From Candidatus Villigracilis vicinus (GTDB lineage Bacteria > Chloroflexota > Anaerolineae > Anaerolineales > Villigracilaceae), in assembly GCA_016721315.1 (NCBI GenBank), contig JADKIL010000001.1:248001-312000 (forward strand): 64,000 bases of DNA, written 5' to 3'. Each line of letters begins with the position of its first letter. The stretch's first letter is position 1. The translations under genes were made by a program, and so were the position numbers. Positions 15,628 to 23,478 of the stretch are shown one piece after another. A model generated the notes under the pieces. The model ran no database searches, was not told the origin of the DNA, and worked only from the letters and a program-made list of their open reading frames with translations.

Positions 15628-18429
15628 ATGAAAGATAAATCCCATTTTTTCCTATTATTAATGGCGGTTATTACCGCGTTAATTGCAGGCGCTGTCGGCC
15701 CGTCTGTTGTTTATGCAGACGATGGGGACACATCGGAGCCTTCTGGCGATAGTGCTCCCGCTTCAGACCCAACCGGTGAGGACGCCGTCGTAGAAGAGCC
15801 GGTCTTTGTTCCTGAAGTTCTTGAACAGGCGCCTGAAGGGACAGACCTGATCGTGGTCAATGAATCTGGAGAGGTCGTTCCGCTCGCTACAGAAGAAGCT
15901 GCGGTGATCATTGCCTCCAGTGACCCGATGTGGTGCCCTGCATCTGCCACACCGGGTGATGCTGGTTGTACAGCAAACTTTGGAACGTTCGACGATTTGA
16001 TCGATGCCCTGGCTGCCGACGCAGTTTCAGGGTCACCTGTTTATACGGGCGATGGCATCATCTGGGTTGAAGATACCTATAACGGGAACGACAATGCCCA
16101 GATCTTGTTCAACGGCTCTGTGTTGACAAATATTGGTGCCAGCAACCTGACCATTCGAGGCGGGTGGAGCGGCGGCAACAATACCACGATTACCGGGGTT
16201 TCTGATGTGGATGTGGCTCTGGCTATATTAAACTGGGGTGGGAATGTTACGCTCAACAACCTGGTGATCTCTGCCACTGATAATAGCGGCTATGGTTTGT
16301 TCGTAGATAACACAGGCAGCACCACGTTGGATAATGTGTCGGTTAACGATACGATGGCCAACCCTTCGGGGTATGGTGATGGTGCAATGATCGTCAGCTC
16401 CGGGAATGTTGACATCGATGACAGCCAATTTAATGGCAACCAGGGCAATGGTTTGCAGGTTTCTTCTGGCGGAACCATTTCATTGGATACAGTCTCGGCA
16501 GATAATAACCTGCTAACCGGCGCCTATTTGGATACCTGTCAATATGACAGTGTGACCGGGCTATGTGTTGGAACCGGTTTGGTGACGATCACCAGCCTGA
16601 CGGGTAATACTTTCAATGGAAATGATTTTGTTGGCTTGACCGTTGAATCGGGCGGCGGGCTAAACATGGATAATACCCAGGCAAATAATAACGGACTTGA
16701 TGGTGCGGTTATTACCAGCGCCGATAAAGACGGCACTGGTAACGTCAACATTGACCAGAGTGAATTCACGGGTAATGTAAATGCCTACGGTTTGGATGTG
16801 TACACCGATGGCAGCCTGACCCTGACCAACGTCACCGCAAACTCCAATAGTTTTGGCGCATTGTTGGATACAAGTGCAGGAACCGGCGCAGTCGACGTTT
16901 CTGACAGTAATTTTGGCGAAAGCAATATTACTGGAAATTCCTGGACCGGTCTGCATATTGAATCAGGCAGCACTGTAACCCTGCTTAACGTGATGGCGTC
17001 CTATAACGGGACCAACGGCGCCTATGTGGAAGCTCAAGGGAATATCAATGTTACAAACAGCACCTTCAATGAAAATGTACATTTCAATTTTCCACAGGAT
17101 CCCGGTTTGTATGCCCATAGCAATGGTGGAAATATAACCCTTGTGGATGTAACCGCCGATGGCAACCGCTTTGGCGCGGGAGCGGTCTTGAGTACCAAAA
17201 ATACAGGCACGATCTCTGTTTCCAACACCGTACCGGGTACAGATCATTTCAATAGCAATGGAACCTTTGGAATTCAGGCTTCCACTCAAGACGGCAACCT
17301 GAACCTGACGGATGTGGAAGCATCTTACAATAAATCCAAAGGGATGTATCTTTCCACAAGTGGGCTTGGAAATGTGTTCGTTCTGGACGGGGAAATTGTG
17401 GAAAATGGGTACTACGGTATTTATGCCAGTACAAACGAAGGCGATATTAATCTCGATACCGTATCTGTTCTTGGCGATGATGGTGTTGCCACAACCTCCA
17501 ATGATGATCTGACGGATATCGGCGCTATGTTGAAATCCTATAGCGGCGGCAACGTTTTTGTCACAGACAGTTCGTTCAACCACAACACAACAACAGGCTT
17601 GATCGTGATCAGCAGTGCAACAGTGGAATTGAACAACGTCACTGCCGATCAAAATGGCGTGAACGGGGTTGAGATCTACACCCCTCAAACAGCTTACTGC
17701 CGTGGTGCTAGCGAAGCCACCACTCAAGTGATCGTGAATGTGGATGCTGGAACGTTCACTAATAATGGCGAATACGGCATTCTGGCAATGCCCGGACCCG
17801 CAGGCACCCTGAACTTCGTTGCCCCGTCTGTCTTTGGCGGTAACGGGACGGGTGATTATTTACTTGACCTGCGCGAGCCGACCATCTGCCCGGTTGAGGT
17901 GCAAGAACCGACCGAGCCGAAGAAACCGCAGATCGTTCCCGCTCCGACCGTTCAACCTGTGGCACAGGATTGCTCGCAATTCAGCAGCACAGTCCACGAA
18001 CTATCCGATGGAACTTTCGTCAATGTGGGTTGTCCTTATGAAGGCTTTAGCAGTCTAAACGAAGTCACTGTTAAAGACCTGCCGGGCGCATTGGGGGCTG
18101 GAACCCAGTTCTTGGGTGGTGTGCGGGTCAGTTTGACGGATGCCTCCGGCAATACGATCCTTAACCAGAATGGCACTGTTACGATCAGTTTTGCGCTTCC
18201 TAAAACGGTGCGCGGTCGGACACCCTCCATTTTGTTCTGGGACCCCACCCTGAATGGCGGGAAAGGCGGCTGGATGAAATTGCCGATCTTTGAGGCTGGC
18301 ACCAGCTTCCCATTACACCCGGAAGACCCAGATGATCTGCGTGTTGTAACTTCTGGGGTGCAGCAAGTGGACGGCTCCATCACCCTTACAGTAAACTTCT
18401 CAGGCATCTTTGTAATGACGATACCATAG
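15628..18429 (+). CDS. Secreted parallel beta-helix protein
   Basis: The protein has 933 residues. A signal peptide (about 1-31, ending VVYADD) is followed by an acidic Pro/Ser region (32-100) and a long right-handed beta-helix (about 140-740). Its turns repeat patterns such as GNVNI, LDNVSVNDT and NGNDFVGLTVESGG. A Pro/Thr linker (750-775) leads to a C-terminal beta-sandwich-like domain (about 780-933) containing FWDPTLNGGKGGW. Such proteins are usually surface polysaccharide-binding or -cleaving proteins or adhesins. No catalytic residues could be assigned. A GGAGAAG site precedes the ATG. It is followed by a strong terminator. The gene belongs to a single-gene unit. Confidence 0.85.
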   Translation: MKDKSHFFLLLMAVITALIAGAVGPSVVYADDGDTSEPSGDSAPASDPTGEDAVVEEPVFVPEVLEQAPEGTDLIVVNESGEVVPLATEEAAVIIASSDPMWCPASATPGDAGCTANFGTFDDLIDALAADAVSGSPVYTGDGIIWVEDTYNGNDNAQILFNGSVLTNIGASNLTIRGGWSGGNNTTITGVSDVDVALAILNWGGNVTLNNLVISATDNSGYGLFVDNTGSTTLDNVSVNDTMANPSGYGDGAMIVSSGNVDIDDSQFNGNQGNGLQVSSGGTISLDTVSADNNLLTGAYLDTCQYDSVTGLCVGTGLVTITSLTGNTFNGNDFVGLTVESGGGLNMDNTQANNNGLDGAVITSADKDGTGNVNIDQSEFTGNVNAYGLDVYTDGSLTLTNVTANSNSFGALLDTSAGTGAVDVSDSNFGESNITGNSWTGLHIESGSTVTLLNVMASYNGTNGAYVEAQGNINVTNSTFNENVHFNFPQDPGLYAHSNGGNITLVDVTADGNRFGAGAVLSTKNTGTISVSNTVPGTDHFNSNGTFGIQASTQDGNLNLTDVEASYNKSKGMYLSTSGLGNVFVLDGEIVENGYYGIYASTNEGDINLDTVSVLGDDGVATTSNDDLTDIGAMLKSYSGGNVFVTDSSFNHNTTTGLIVISSATVELNNVTADQNGVNGVEIYTPQTAYCRGASEATTQVIVNVDAGTFTNNGEYGILAMPGPAGTLNFVAPSVFGGNGTGDYLLDLREPTICPVEVQEPTEPKKPQIVPAPTVQPVAQDCSQFSSTVHELSDGTFVNVGCPYEGFSSLNEVTVKDLPGALGAGTQFLGGVRVSLTDASGNTILNQNGTVTISFALPKTVRGRTPSILFWDPTLNGGKGGWMKLPIFEAGTSFPLHPEDPDDLRVVTSGVQQVDGSITLTVNFSGIFVMTIP

Positions 18430-18442
18430 CCAGTATGAATCA

Positions 18443-18475
18443 AAAAAGGGACGGTTTGGATGACCGTCCCTTTTT
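18443..18475. terminator. Intrinsic terminator
   Basis: A stem GGGACGGT (18448-18455) with ACCGTCCC (18463-18470), extended by A-T pairs, is followed by TTTTT. It separates the converging beta-helix and M50 genes and can serve both. Confidence 0.85.
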
Positions 18476-18488
18476 GATTTAATGCAGA

Positions 18489-19244
18489 TCAATACCGTCT
18501 TGCCGATAAACCCTGCAGCATTTGGTAACTTTGGAATGCCAGCAGACCAAAAAGGAATGCCATGTAAATACTATTCATGACCAGCAGCCCAGTCACCGCA
18601 AGCAAGCCGCCGGTGACGACGGATACCCACAACGAAGTGCGCAACCCATTCCGCGGGTCGCTTTGGATCAAGACATATCGGGTGACATGACCGCCATCCA
18701 ATGGGAAGACCGGCAGCAGGTTGACGATGCCCCAAAAAACATTAACCCACAAAAAAGTGAGGAATACTTCGTTTAACATTCCGCTGCCATAAGGCAGCAA
18801 CACGATCGGAAATGGAATGAAGCCCAGCAGGGTGGATAAAATGATCTGCCCGCCTAGCGCAGTGCCAACAGCGAGGGTAAGTGCGGCGAGGGCAAACCCG
18901 GCAAAGGGTCCGGCAAGGGAGACGAAGATATGTTGGTTCGGGGTCAAGCTGACCGTGGCGTATCCGCTGCCCCATGGTAAAGACTCGGGGATGGTCAACC
19001 CGCCGGAGAAATGCAGTAGGATATTTGAAGGCTGCCCAAAGCGCCGGAAGGCAAAGGCATGTCCCAGTTCATGCACAAGAATGGAAACGAAAACAACCAC
19101 GATCCAAACCAGGATCATCAGCAAGTTGTTCGAGTTTGAGCCGAGTAAAATGGCGATCACCCAAAACAACGGGTGGACGCGTATGGGAATCCCTGCGATG
19201 GAAAAACGCAAGTCGAAACGGGTTGGGGAAGTAGATTGAAACAT
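18489..19244 (-). CDS. Site-2 protease-family membrane metalloprotease (M50)
   Basis: The 251-residue protein has about five or six membrane segments. It carries the zinc motif HELGH (about 59-63) and the second motif NLLPVFPLDGGH (about 173-184) that completes the active site. No PDZ or CBS domain is present, so it belongs to the short S2P type. It may cleave membrane-bound regulators or signal-peptide remnants, which is inference. It lies 15 nt downstream of fabL on the same strand, so the two are probably cotranscribed. Confidence 0.88.
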   Translation of the reverse strand: MFQSTSPTRFDLRFSIAGIPIRVHPLFWVIAILLGSNSNNLLMILVWIVVVFVSILVHELGHAFAFRRFGQPSNILLHFSGGLTIPESLPWGSGYATVSLTPNQHIFVSLAGPFAGFALAALTLAVGTALGGQIILSTLLGFIPFPIVLLPYGSGMLNEVFLTFLWVNVFWGIVNLLPVFPLDGGHVTRYVLIQSDPRNGLRTSLWVSVVTGGLLAVTGLLVMNSIYMAFLFGLLAFQSYQMLQGLSARRY

Positions 19245-19259
19245 AAAAGATCCTGTTCT

Positions 19260-20039
19260 TTACTGTTGGATGGGCAACGTATAGCCGCCATCCACGACGA
19301 TGGTTTGCCCGACGATCATTGCTGCAGCGGGGGAGCATAAAAATGCCACCACTTCGGCAACATCTTCCGGCGTAATGAGCCGACCGGCAGGTACCATCTC
19401 CGTAAATTTTTGGAGGATGTTTTCCTGCCCGCCCATGGATGCGAAGTGATGCAACGCCTCTGTCTCCACCACACCGGGTGACACCGCGTTGACCTGGATG
19501 CCACGCCGGATCAGTTCCACGCCGAGATAGCGAGTCAGGGATTCTAATGCTGCTTTGCTTGCGCCGACCACTACATAATCTGGCAGCACACGCACCGACC
19601 CGGCACTCGAAATACTGACAATACTTCCGCCACCCCGTTTTTCCATAAGAGGTGCAGCTCGTTGAGCGGCGAATAACAGTGCTCGGGCATTGATGTTCAT
19701 GGTCCAGTCCCAGCCTTTGGGCTTTTGTTCCATGACCGGGCGGTTATACCCCGAAGCCGCATTATGGATGAGAATATCCAGCCCGCCAAATTCCTTTTCC
19801 ACTTCATCGAACAGACGGTTCAGATCGTCCATATCGCCTACATCTGCTTTGACCAGCAAGGCACGCCTGCCAAGTTTTTCCACTTCAAGGGCGGTCTCTT
19901 CTGCAGGGGCACGGTTGCGAAAGAAATTAATAACCACATCTGCGCCATTTTTGGCGAAGTGCAAGGCAATGGCTTTCCCAATTCCCCGACCAGACCCGGT
20001 GACGAGGGCGATCTTGTTCGTAAATGATGAGTTGGACAT
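19260..20039 (-). CDS. fabL: Enoyl-[acyl-carrier-protein] reductase, FabL type
   Basis: The 259-residue short-chain dehydrogenase has the NAD(P)-binding TGSGRGIGKA (about 15-24) and NAASG. It closely follows Bacillus FabL by eye over its length, including RPVMEQKPKGWDWTMNINA, ALLFAAQ-AA-LMEK and GGGSIVSIS. The catalytic pair has the enoyl-reductase spacing Y-x6-K (YVVVGASK) rather than the Y-x3-K of ordinary SDRs. It would reduce enoyl-ACP in the last step of fatty-acid elongation. A TATACT element ends 7 nt before the ATG (leaderless). The alternative is an SDR of another specificity, but the Y-x6-K spacing argues against it. Confidence 0.85.
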   Translation of the reverse strand: MSNSSFTNKIALVTGSGRGIGKAIALHFAKNGADVVINFFRNRAPAEETALEVEKLGRRALLVKADVGDMDDLNRLFDEVEKEFGGLDILIHNAASGYNRPVMEQKPKGWDWTMNINARALLFAAQRAAPLMEKRGGGSIVSISSAGSVRVLPDYVVVGASKAALESLTRYLGVELIRRGIQVNAVSPGVVETEALHHFASMGGQENILQKFTEMVPAGRLITPEDVAEVVAFLCSPAAAMIVGQTIVVDGGYTLPIQQ

Positions 20040-20046
20040 ATTTATG

Positions 20047-20052
20047 AGTATA
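20047..20052 (-). promoter_or_regulatory. -10 element of fabL, leaderless arrangement
   Basis: TATACT on the minus strand ends 7 nt before the ATG at 20039. Confidence 0.5.
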
Positions 20053-20092
20053 ACATTTAGGAGTAGTTGATAATGAAAGCGGAGATTCGCTT

Positions 20093-20635
20093 TTAATCAA
20101 AATACAAATTCAGGTCAGAGCAGTCGAAGCGGTTGCCGCAGTTGGGGCAGCTTACTTTACAGTTCATCTCATACATTTCACTTCCACAGCGATCACAACG
20201 CCACAGCCGTTTTTCATTCCATTGGATCGGCTTGAAGAGGGCAAGATCGAACGTGTTGATCCCAGCCTTGCCCAGGCGTTGTAGTTCCGTCATGACAACT
20301 TCCGCGTCATCCCTGATCTTCTTTACATGGATTCCCCGACAGATATCGCTCCAGCCATGTAGCCACTTCAAACTGCGTCCATAGACCTTGACCGCACCGT
20401 CATAATTCCCGCGTGTAATGTGCAGGTAGGTGACAGCCACTTGTAAGATCCCCTGATACAGGTCGCGGATCGCGCCGGTCTCATCGCGCCATGCGGTTTC
20501 AAGCTCCTCATGAGCTTCAAAGAACTTTCCGGCGTTAAATAAATGCAAACCTTCCATGGCTTTGGGATGCAATTGACCCTGGCATTCCTCAGTGGTTCTT
20601 CCAGAAGATTTTATCGATTTGTTCTCAACGGGCAT
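20093..20635 (-). CDS. DUF309 protein with C-terminal zinc ribbon
   Basis: Residues about 22-115 form a DUF309 helical domain with its signature FEAHEELETAWR and the conserved YQGILQVAVTYLH. The C-terminal part (about 140-172) has two CxxC pairs (CDRCG and CPNCG), a zinc-ribbon or rubredoxin-like module. The combination suggests a metal-bound or nucleic-acid-associated protein, but no function is known. A TATACT element ends 6 nt before the ATG. The upstream divergent gene starts only about 40-60 nt away. Confidence 0.85.
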   Translation of the reverse strand: MPVENKSIKSSGRTTEECQGQLHPKAMEGLHLFNAGKFFEAHEELETAWRDETGAIRDLYQGILQVAVTYLHITRGNYDGAVKVYGRSLKWLHGWSDICRGIHVKKIRDDAEVVMTELQRLGKAGINTFDLALFKPIQWNEKRLWRCDRCGSEMYEMNCKVSCPNCGNRFDCSDLNLYFD

Positions 20636-20641
20636 GGCGGG

Positions 20642-20647
20642 AGTATA
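20642..20647 (-). promoter_or_regulatory. -10 element of the DUF309 gene, leaderless arrangement
   Basis: TATACT on the minus strand ends 6 nt before the ATG at 20635. Confidence 0.5.
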
Positions 20648-20674
20648 TCATGCGGGTTTAAGCCGGATGGTAAA

Positions 20675-21097
20675 ATGCTTAACGGAGGAATTTTGTTCAT
20701 CTTTGTGCTTATTGCCTGCATGATCATTTCTACCGGTTCATTTGCATTGGGATACCGGGTAACCGGTTACGAGGATGTAATGCGTTGGATCGTGGTGTTT
20801 GGTGGCTTTTGGCTTGTGGCTTTTTGGCGTGGATGGAGGTGGGTCTCAGCGCTTGCAGTTTTACTTGCTGTTTCTCTTGCCGCATATGGGGTCTGGTTCG
20901 AGTTCGGTTTGAATTGGATGTTCAGCGGAGCCGCTTTTGCATTCTTCGCCTGGGACCTGACCGAATTTCAACAACGGCTTAAACGTCTACCGCCGCGCGA
21001 TGATGTGGACGGTATGCTGCACCGTCACCTGATCCGCATTGGTTTGCTGGCAGGAGGTGCGCTTGTGCTTACCCTTATTTTGAGTCTTGGTCAGTGA
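20675..21097 (+). CDS. Small integral membrane protein of unknown function
   Basis: The protein has about 140 residues and four likely membrane helices. The ATG at 20675 has no ribosome site. A GGAGG at 20684-20688 would instead serve the TTG at 20693 (7th codon), a possible start. Longer versions extending upstream would overlap the divergent DUF309 gene and are unlikely. The end of the frame overlaps the end of the converging NTPase gene by 23 nt. The cytosolic loop has LTEFQQRLKRLPPRDDVDGMLH. Function unknown. Confidence 0.7.
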   Translation: MLNGGILFIFVLIACMIISTGSFALGYRVTGYEDVMRWIVVFGGFWLVAFWRGWRWVSALAVLLAVSLAAYGVWFEFGLNWMFSGAAFAFFAWDLTEFQQRLKRLPPRDDVDGMLHRHLIRIGLLAGGALVLTLILSLGQ

Positions 21098-21647
21098 TCT
21101 TTGTGCGCAGCTTTTCGATCCATTTTTCAGTCTGGTGCGGGTGCTGAAAGTGCAATGATGTGAGGTGCTGAAATTCGGGGTTTGCCAACAAGATCGGGAT
21201 CTCCCTTTTTCTTCGCCAATAACTTTTGAAGAACCAATGGATCAATGAATCTTCAGACCAAAGTTTGAGTTGGTTTGCAAAATTTTCTCGATTCCCATTC
21301 CATAGTTCTTCACGGGTTATACTGCGATGCAGGGTGCGGGTGAGCAGCCGCCAGAACACGATGTGGAAGGGGTAATCCAGCCAGATCACGGCATCGGCGC
21401 GGCTCCAGAGAATGTCGCGTACTTTGCTGTAATTTCCAGCCGCCACCCAACCTTGCGCTTGAACTGCACGATCAACACGTTCTCGAAATACCGGGGTTTC
21501 TGCTTCCTTCCAGTTCGGTTCCCAAAAAAGTGCATCCAGTTCGATGAATTCCAGGGCGAAAAGATCTGCAAGTTGTTTTGCCAGGGTGGATTTGCCCGAT
21601 GAGGTGGTTCCAATGACAACGACGCGTTTATAAGGGAATGGGTTCAT
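21075..21647 (-). CDS. P-loop NTPase, adenylate-kinase-like (FlaR/topology-modulation type)
   Basis: The start at 21647 gives 190 residues (MNPFPYKRVVVIG); a longer version has no support. Walker A is GTTSSGKST (about 14-22), followed by ELDALFWEPNWKEAE and WVAAGNYSKVRDILWSRADAVIWLDYP. This layout is typical of the small kinases annotated as FlaR or AAA-17 family, probably acting on a nucleotide or other small substrate. A TATAAT element ends 9 nt before the ATG. The next gene, on the opposite strand, starts about 60 nt away. Confidence 0.82.
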   Translation of the reverse strand: MNPFPYKRVVVIGTTSSGKSTLAKQLADLFALEFIELDALFWEPNWKEAETPVFRERVDRAVQAQGWVAAGNYSKVRDILWSRADAVIWLDYPFHIVFWRLLTRTLHRSITREELWNGNRENFANQLKLWSEDSLIHWFFKSYWRRKREIPILLANPEFQHLTSLHFQHPHQTEKWIEKLRTKITDQDSK

Positions 21648-21656
21648 GGGCAGGGG

Positions 21657-21662
21657 ATTATA
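21657..21662 (-). promoter_or_regulatory. -10 element of the NTPase gene, leaderless arrangement
   Basis: TATAAT on the minus strand ends 9 nt before the ATG at 21647. Confidence 0.5.
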
Positions 21663-21709
21663 ATTTGATGTATACCGATTCTGTAAACCCAACTTGCAAA
21701 GGACTTTCC

Positions 21710-23062
21710 ATGTTCGATCTTCCCGATAATGAAATTCTTCCTCTCTCGAAAGACCACGTCTTCTGGACGTGGTCTGCTCAAGCCAAAGTCAATCCGATTG
21801 CCGTAAAGCGTGCCAAGGGTGTGTATTTTTGGGATGTGGATGAAAAACGCTACCTTGATTTCAACTCGATGACGATGTGTGTCAATATCGGTCATGGAGA
21901 TGAGCGTATCATCAAAGCCATGCAAGAGCAGGCTGCAGAGCTGCCCTATGCCGCGCCAGGCATGGCGACAAAGATTCGCGCCCTGGCAAGCAGAGAAGTG
22001 GCGCAGGTCACTCCAAATGGCGCGTTAAGTAAGGTGCTTTTCACCCTTGGCGGTGCTGATGCGAATGAGAATGCCATCAAATTGGCAAGGGGCTATACCA
22101 AGCGTCATAAGATCCTCACACGGTATCGTTCCTATCACGGTGCATCTGCCGGAGCCATGGCTGCCACAGGCGATCCGCGCCGTGTGGCGTGGGAACCGAA
22201 TTTGATGACGGGTGTGGTGCATTTCCTTGACCCATATCGTTACCGTTCAACCTTTCACCGCACCAACCCTAATATCTCCGAAGCTGACTTCGCGCAAGAT
22301 TATGTTAATCATCTGGAGGAGATCATTCTTTATGAAGGTCCCGAGTCCATTGCGGCAGTCATGATGGAGTCGGTGACCGGCACGAACGGTATCATCATCC
22401 CGCCGGATGGATATATGCAAGGGGTGCGCAAGTTGTGCGATAAATACGGCATTGTCATGATCTGCGACGAAGTGATGAGCGGCTTCGGGCGGACGGGGAA
22501 GTGGTTTGCCATTGAAAATTGGAACGTAGTACCGGATATCATCACCATGGCAAAGGGGCTCACCTCTGCCTATGCCCCGCTGGGAGCTGTGGCGATGAAG
22601 CCAGAGATCGCGGCAGCGTTCGATGAACATGCTTTTGAAAGCGGGCTGACGTACACATCACATCCCATTTCACTGGCGGCAGCGGTGGCGAACATTCAAG
22701 CCATGAAGGAGGATAAGGTTGTGGAGCATGCGGCAGGTATGGGGGCGGTGTTGAGGCGCATGCTGACAGATCTGGGCGAAGCTCATCCATCGGTTGGTGA
22801 GGTCCGTAGCATTGGACTATTCGGTATCATCGAACTGGTAAAGGATCGTAAAACAAAGGAGCCGTTGGCGCCCTGGAACGGGTCGTCACCTGAGATGACG
22901 GCGCTGCGAAAATATTGTACCGACCGCGGTTTGTTTTTATACACTCACTGGCATACTGTGTTGATCATCCCACCGTTGATCATTACCGAGGCGCAGCTGA
23001 AGGAAGGGTTTGATGTGTTAGACGAAGCGCTCAAGATCACGGATAGGACTTTGGATGGATAA
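21710..23062 (+). CDS. Class III PLP-dependent aminotransferase
   Basis: The ATG at 21710 gives a 450-residue protein (MFDLPDNEILPLSKDHVFW). It has the class III fold: GGADANENAIKLARGYT, YRSYHGASAGAMAATGDPRR, the Asp motif MICDEVMSGFGRTGK, and the PLP lysine in MAKGLTSAYAPLGAV. The class includes omega-amino-acid:pyruvate transaminases (taurine, beta-alanine) and acetylornithine-type enzymes. The sequence looks closest by eye to the taurine/beta-alanine-pyruvate group, but the substrate cannot be set from sequence. A longer frame upstream (from 21638) overlaps the divergent NTPase and is unlikely. Confidence 0.9.
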   Translation: MFDLPDNEILPLSKDHVFWTWSAQAKVNPIAVKRAKGVYFWDVDEKRYLDFNSMTMCVNIGHGDERIIKAMQEQAAELPYAAPGMATKIRALASREVAQVTPNGALSKVLFTLGGADANENAIKLARGYTKRHKILTRYRSYHGASAGAMAATGDPRRVAWEPNLMTGVVHFLDPYRYRSTFHRTNPNISEADFAQDYVNHLEEIILYEGPESIAAVMMESVTGTNGIIIPPDGYMQGVRKLCDKYGIVMICDEVMSGFGRTGKWFAIENWNVVPDIITMAKGLTSAYAPLGAVAMKPEIAAAFDEHAFESGLTYTSHPISLAAAVANIQAMKEDKVVEHAAGMGAVLRRMLTDLGEAHPSVGEVRSIGLFGIIELVKDRKTKEPLAPWNGSSPEMTALRKYCTDRGLFLYTHWHTVLIIPPLIITEAQLKEGFDVLDEALKITDRTLDG

Positions 23063-23119
23063 TCTATCCAGGATAGGTGATGTAAAATCTTGGAAACAAC
23101 TTTAAAGGAGAATGTAATC

Positions 23120-23431
23120 ATGGAATCCCAGCCTTTTTCACCCGAACCTTCATCTGCCCCTGCTCCCAAGGGGAATGAAGCGGTTTTTGCCGCCGTATCC
23201 TTGATGACTGGCATTACGAGTTTGTGTGCCTCACTTTTGCCGATATGTGGCGGACCCCTTGCTATTGCAAGTATCATTTTTGGGTACCTTGCAATGAAGA
23301 ACCCCGAAAAGAAAACACTCGCAATTGCGGGTATGGCATTGGGCGGCGTCGGCTTATTCCTTACTTGTCTTTCTGCTGCTTATGGTGCTTATGTAGGGAT
23401 GACGGGTCAAGGCTTTCAGTTTTCCCCGTAA
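23120..23431 (+). CDS. Small DUF4190-like membrane protein
   Basis: The protein has 103 residues with a Pro-rich N-terminus (MESQPFSPEPSSAPAPKG) and two membrane helices (about 30-55 and 68-92). They carry the GGPLAIASIIFGYLAMK and TLAIAGMALGGVGL pattern of DUF4190-type proteins. An AGGAG site before the ATG at 23120 fixes the start. The frame is open further upstream but no signal supports it. Function unknown. Confidence 0.8.
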   Translation: MESQPFSPEPSSAPAPKGNEAVFAAVSLMTGITSLCASLLPICGGPLAIASIIFGYLAMKNPEKKTLAIAGMALGGVGLFLTCLSAAYGAYVGMTGQGFQFSP

Positions 23432-23433
23432 AT

Positions 23434-23478
23434 AAAACAAAAAGGCTCCCGCATTTTGTGCGGGAGCCTTTTTGTTTT
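23434..23478. terminator. Intrinsic terminator
   Basis: A 20-bp stem (23434-23453 with 23459-23478) closes a 5-nt loop with T-runs on both strands. It serves the small membrane protein and the converging kinase. Confidence 0.88.

Noticed and set aside
16963..17727. Open frame of 254 codons opposite the beta-helix gene
   Set aside because: Repeated Asn/Thr codons of the beta-helix leave the opposite strand open; no ribosome site or domain.
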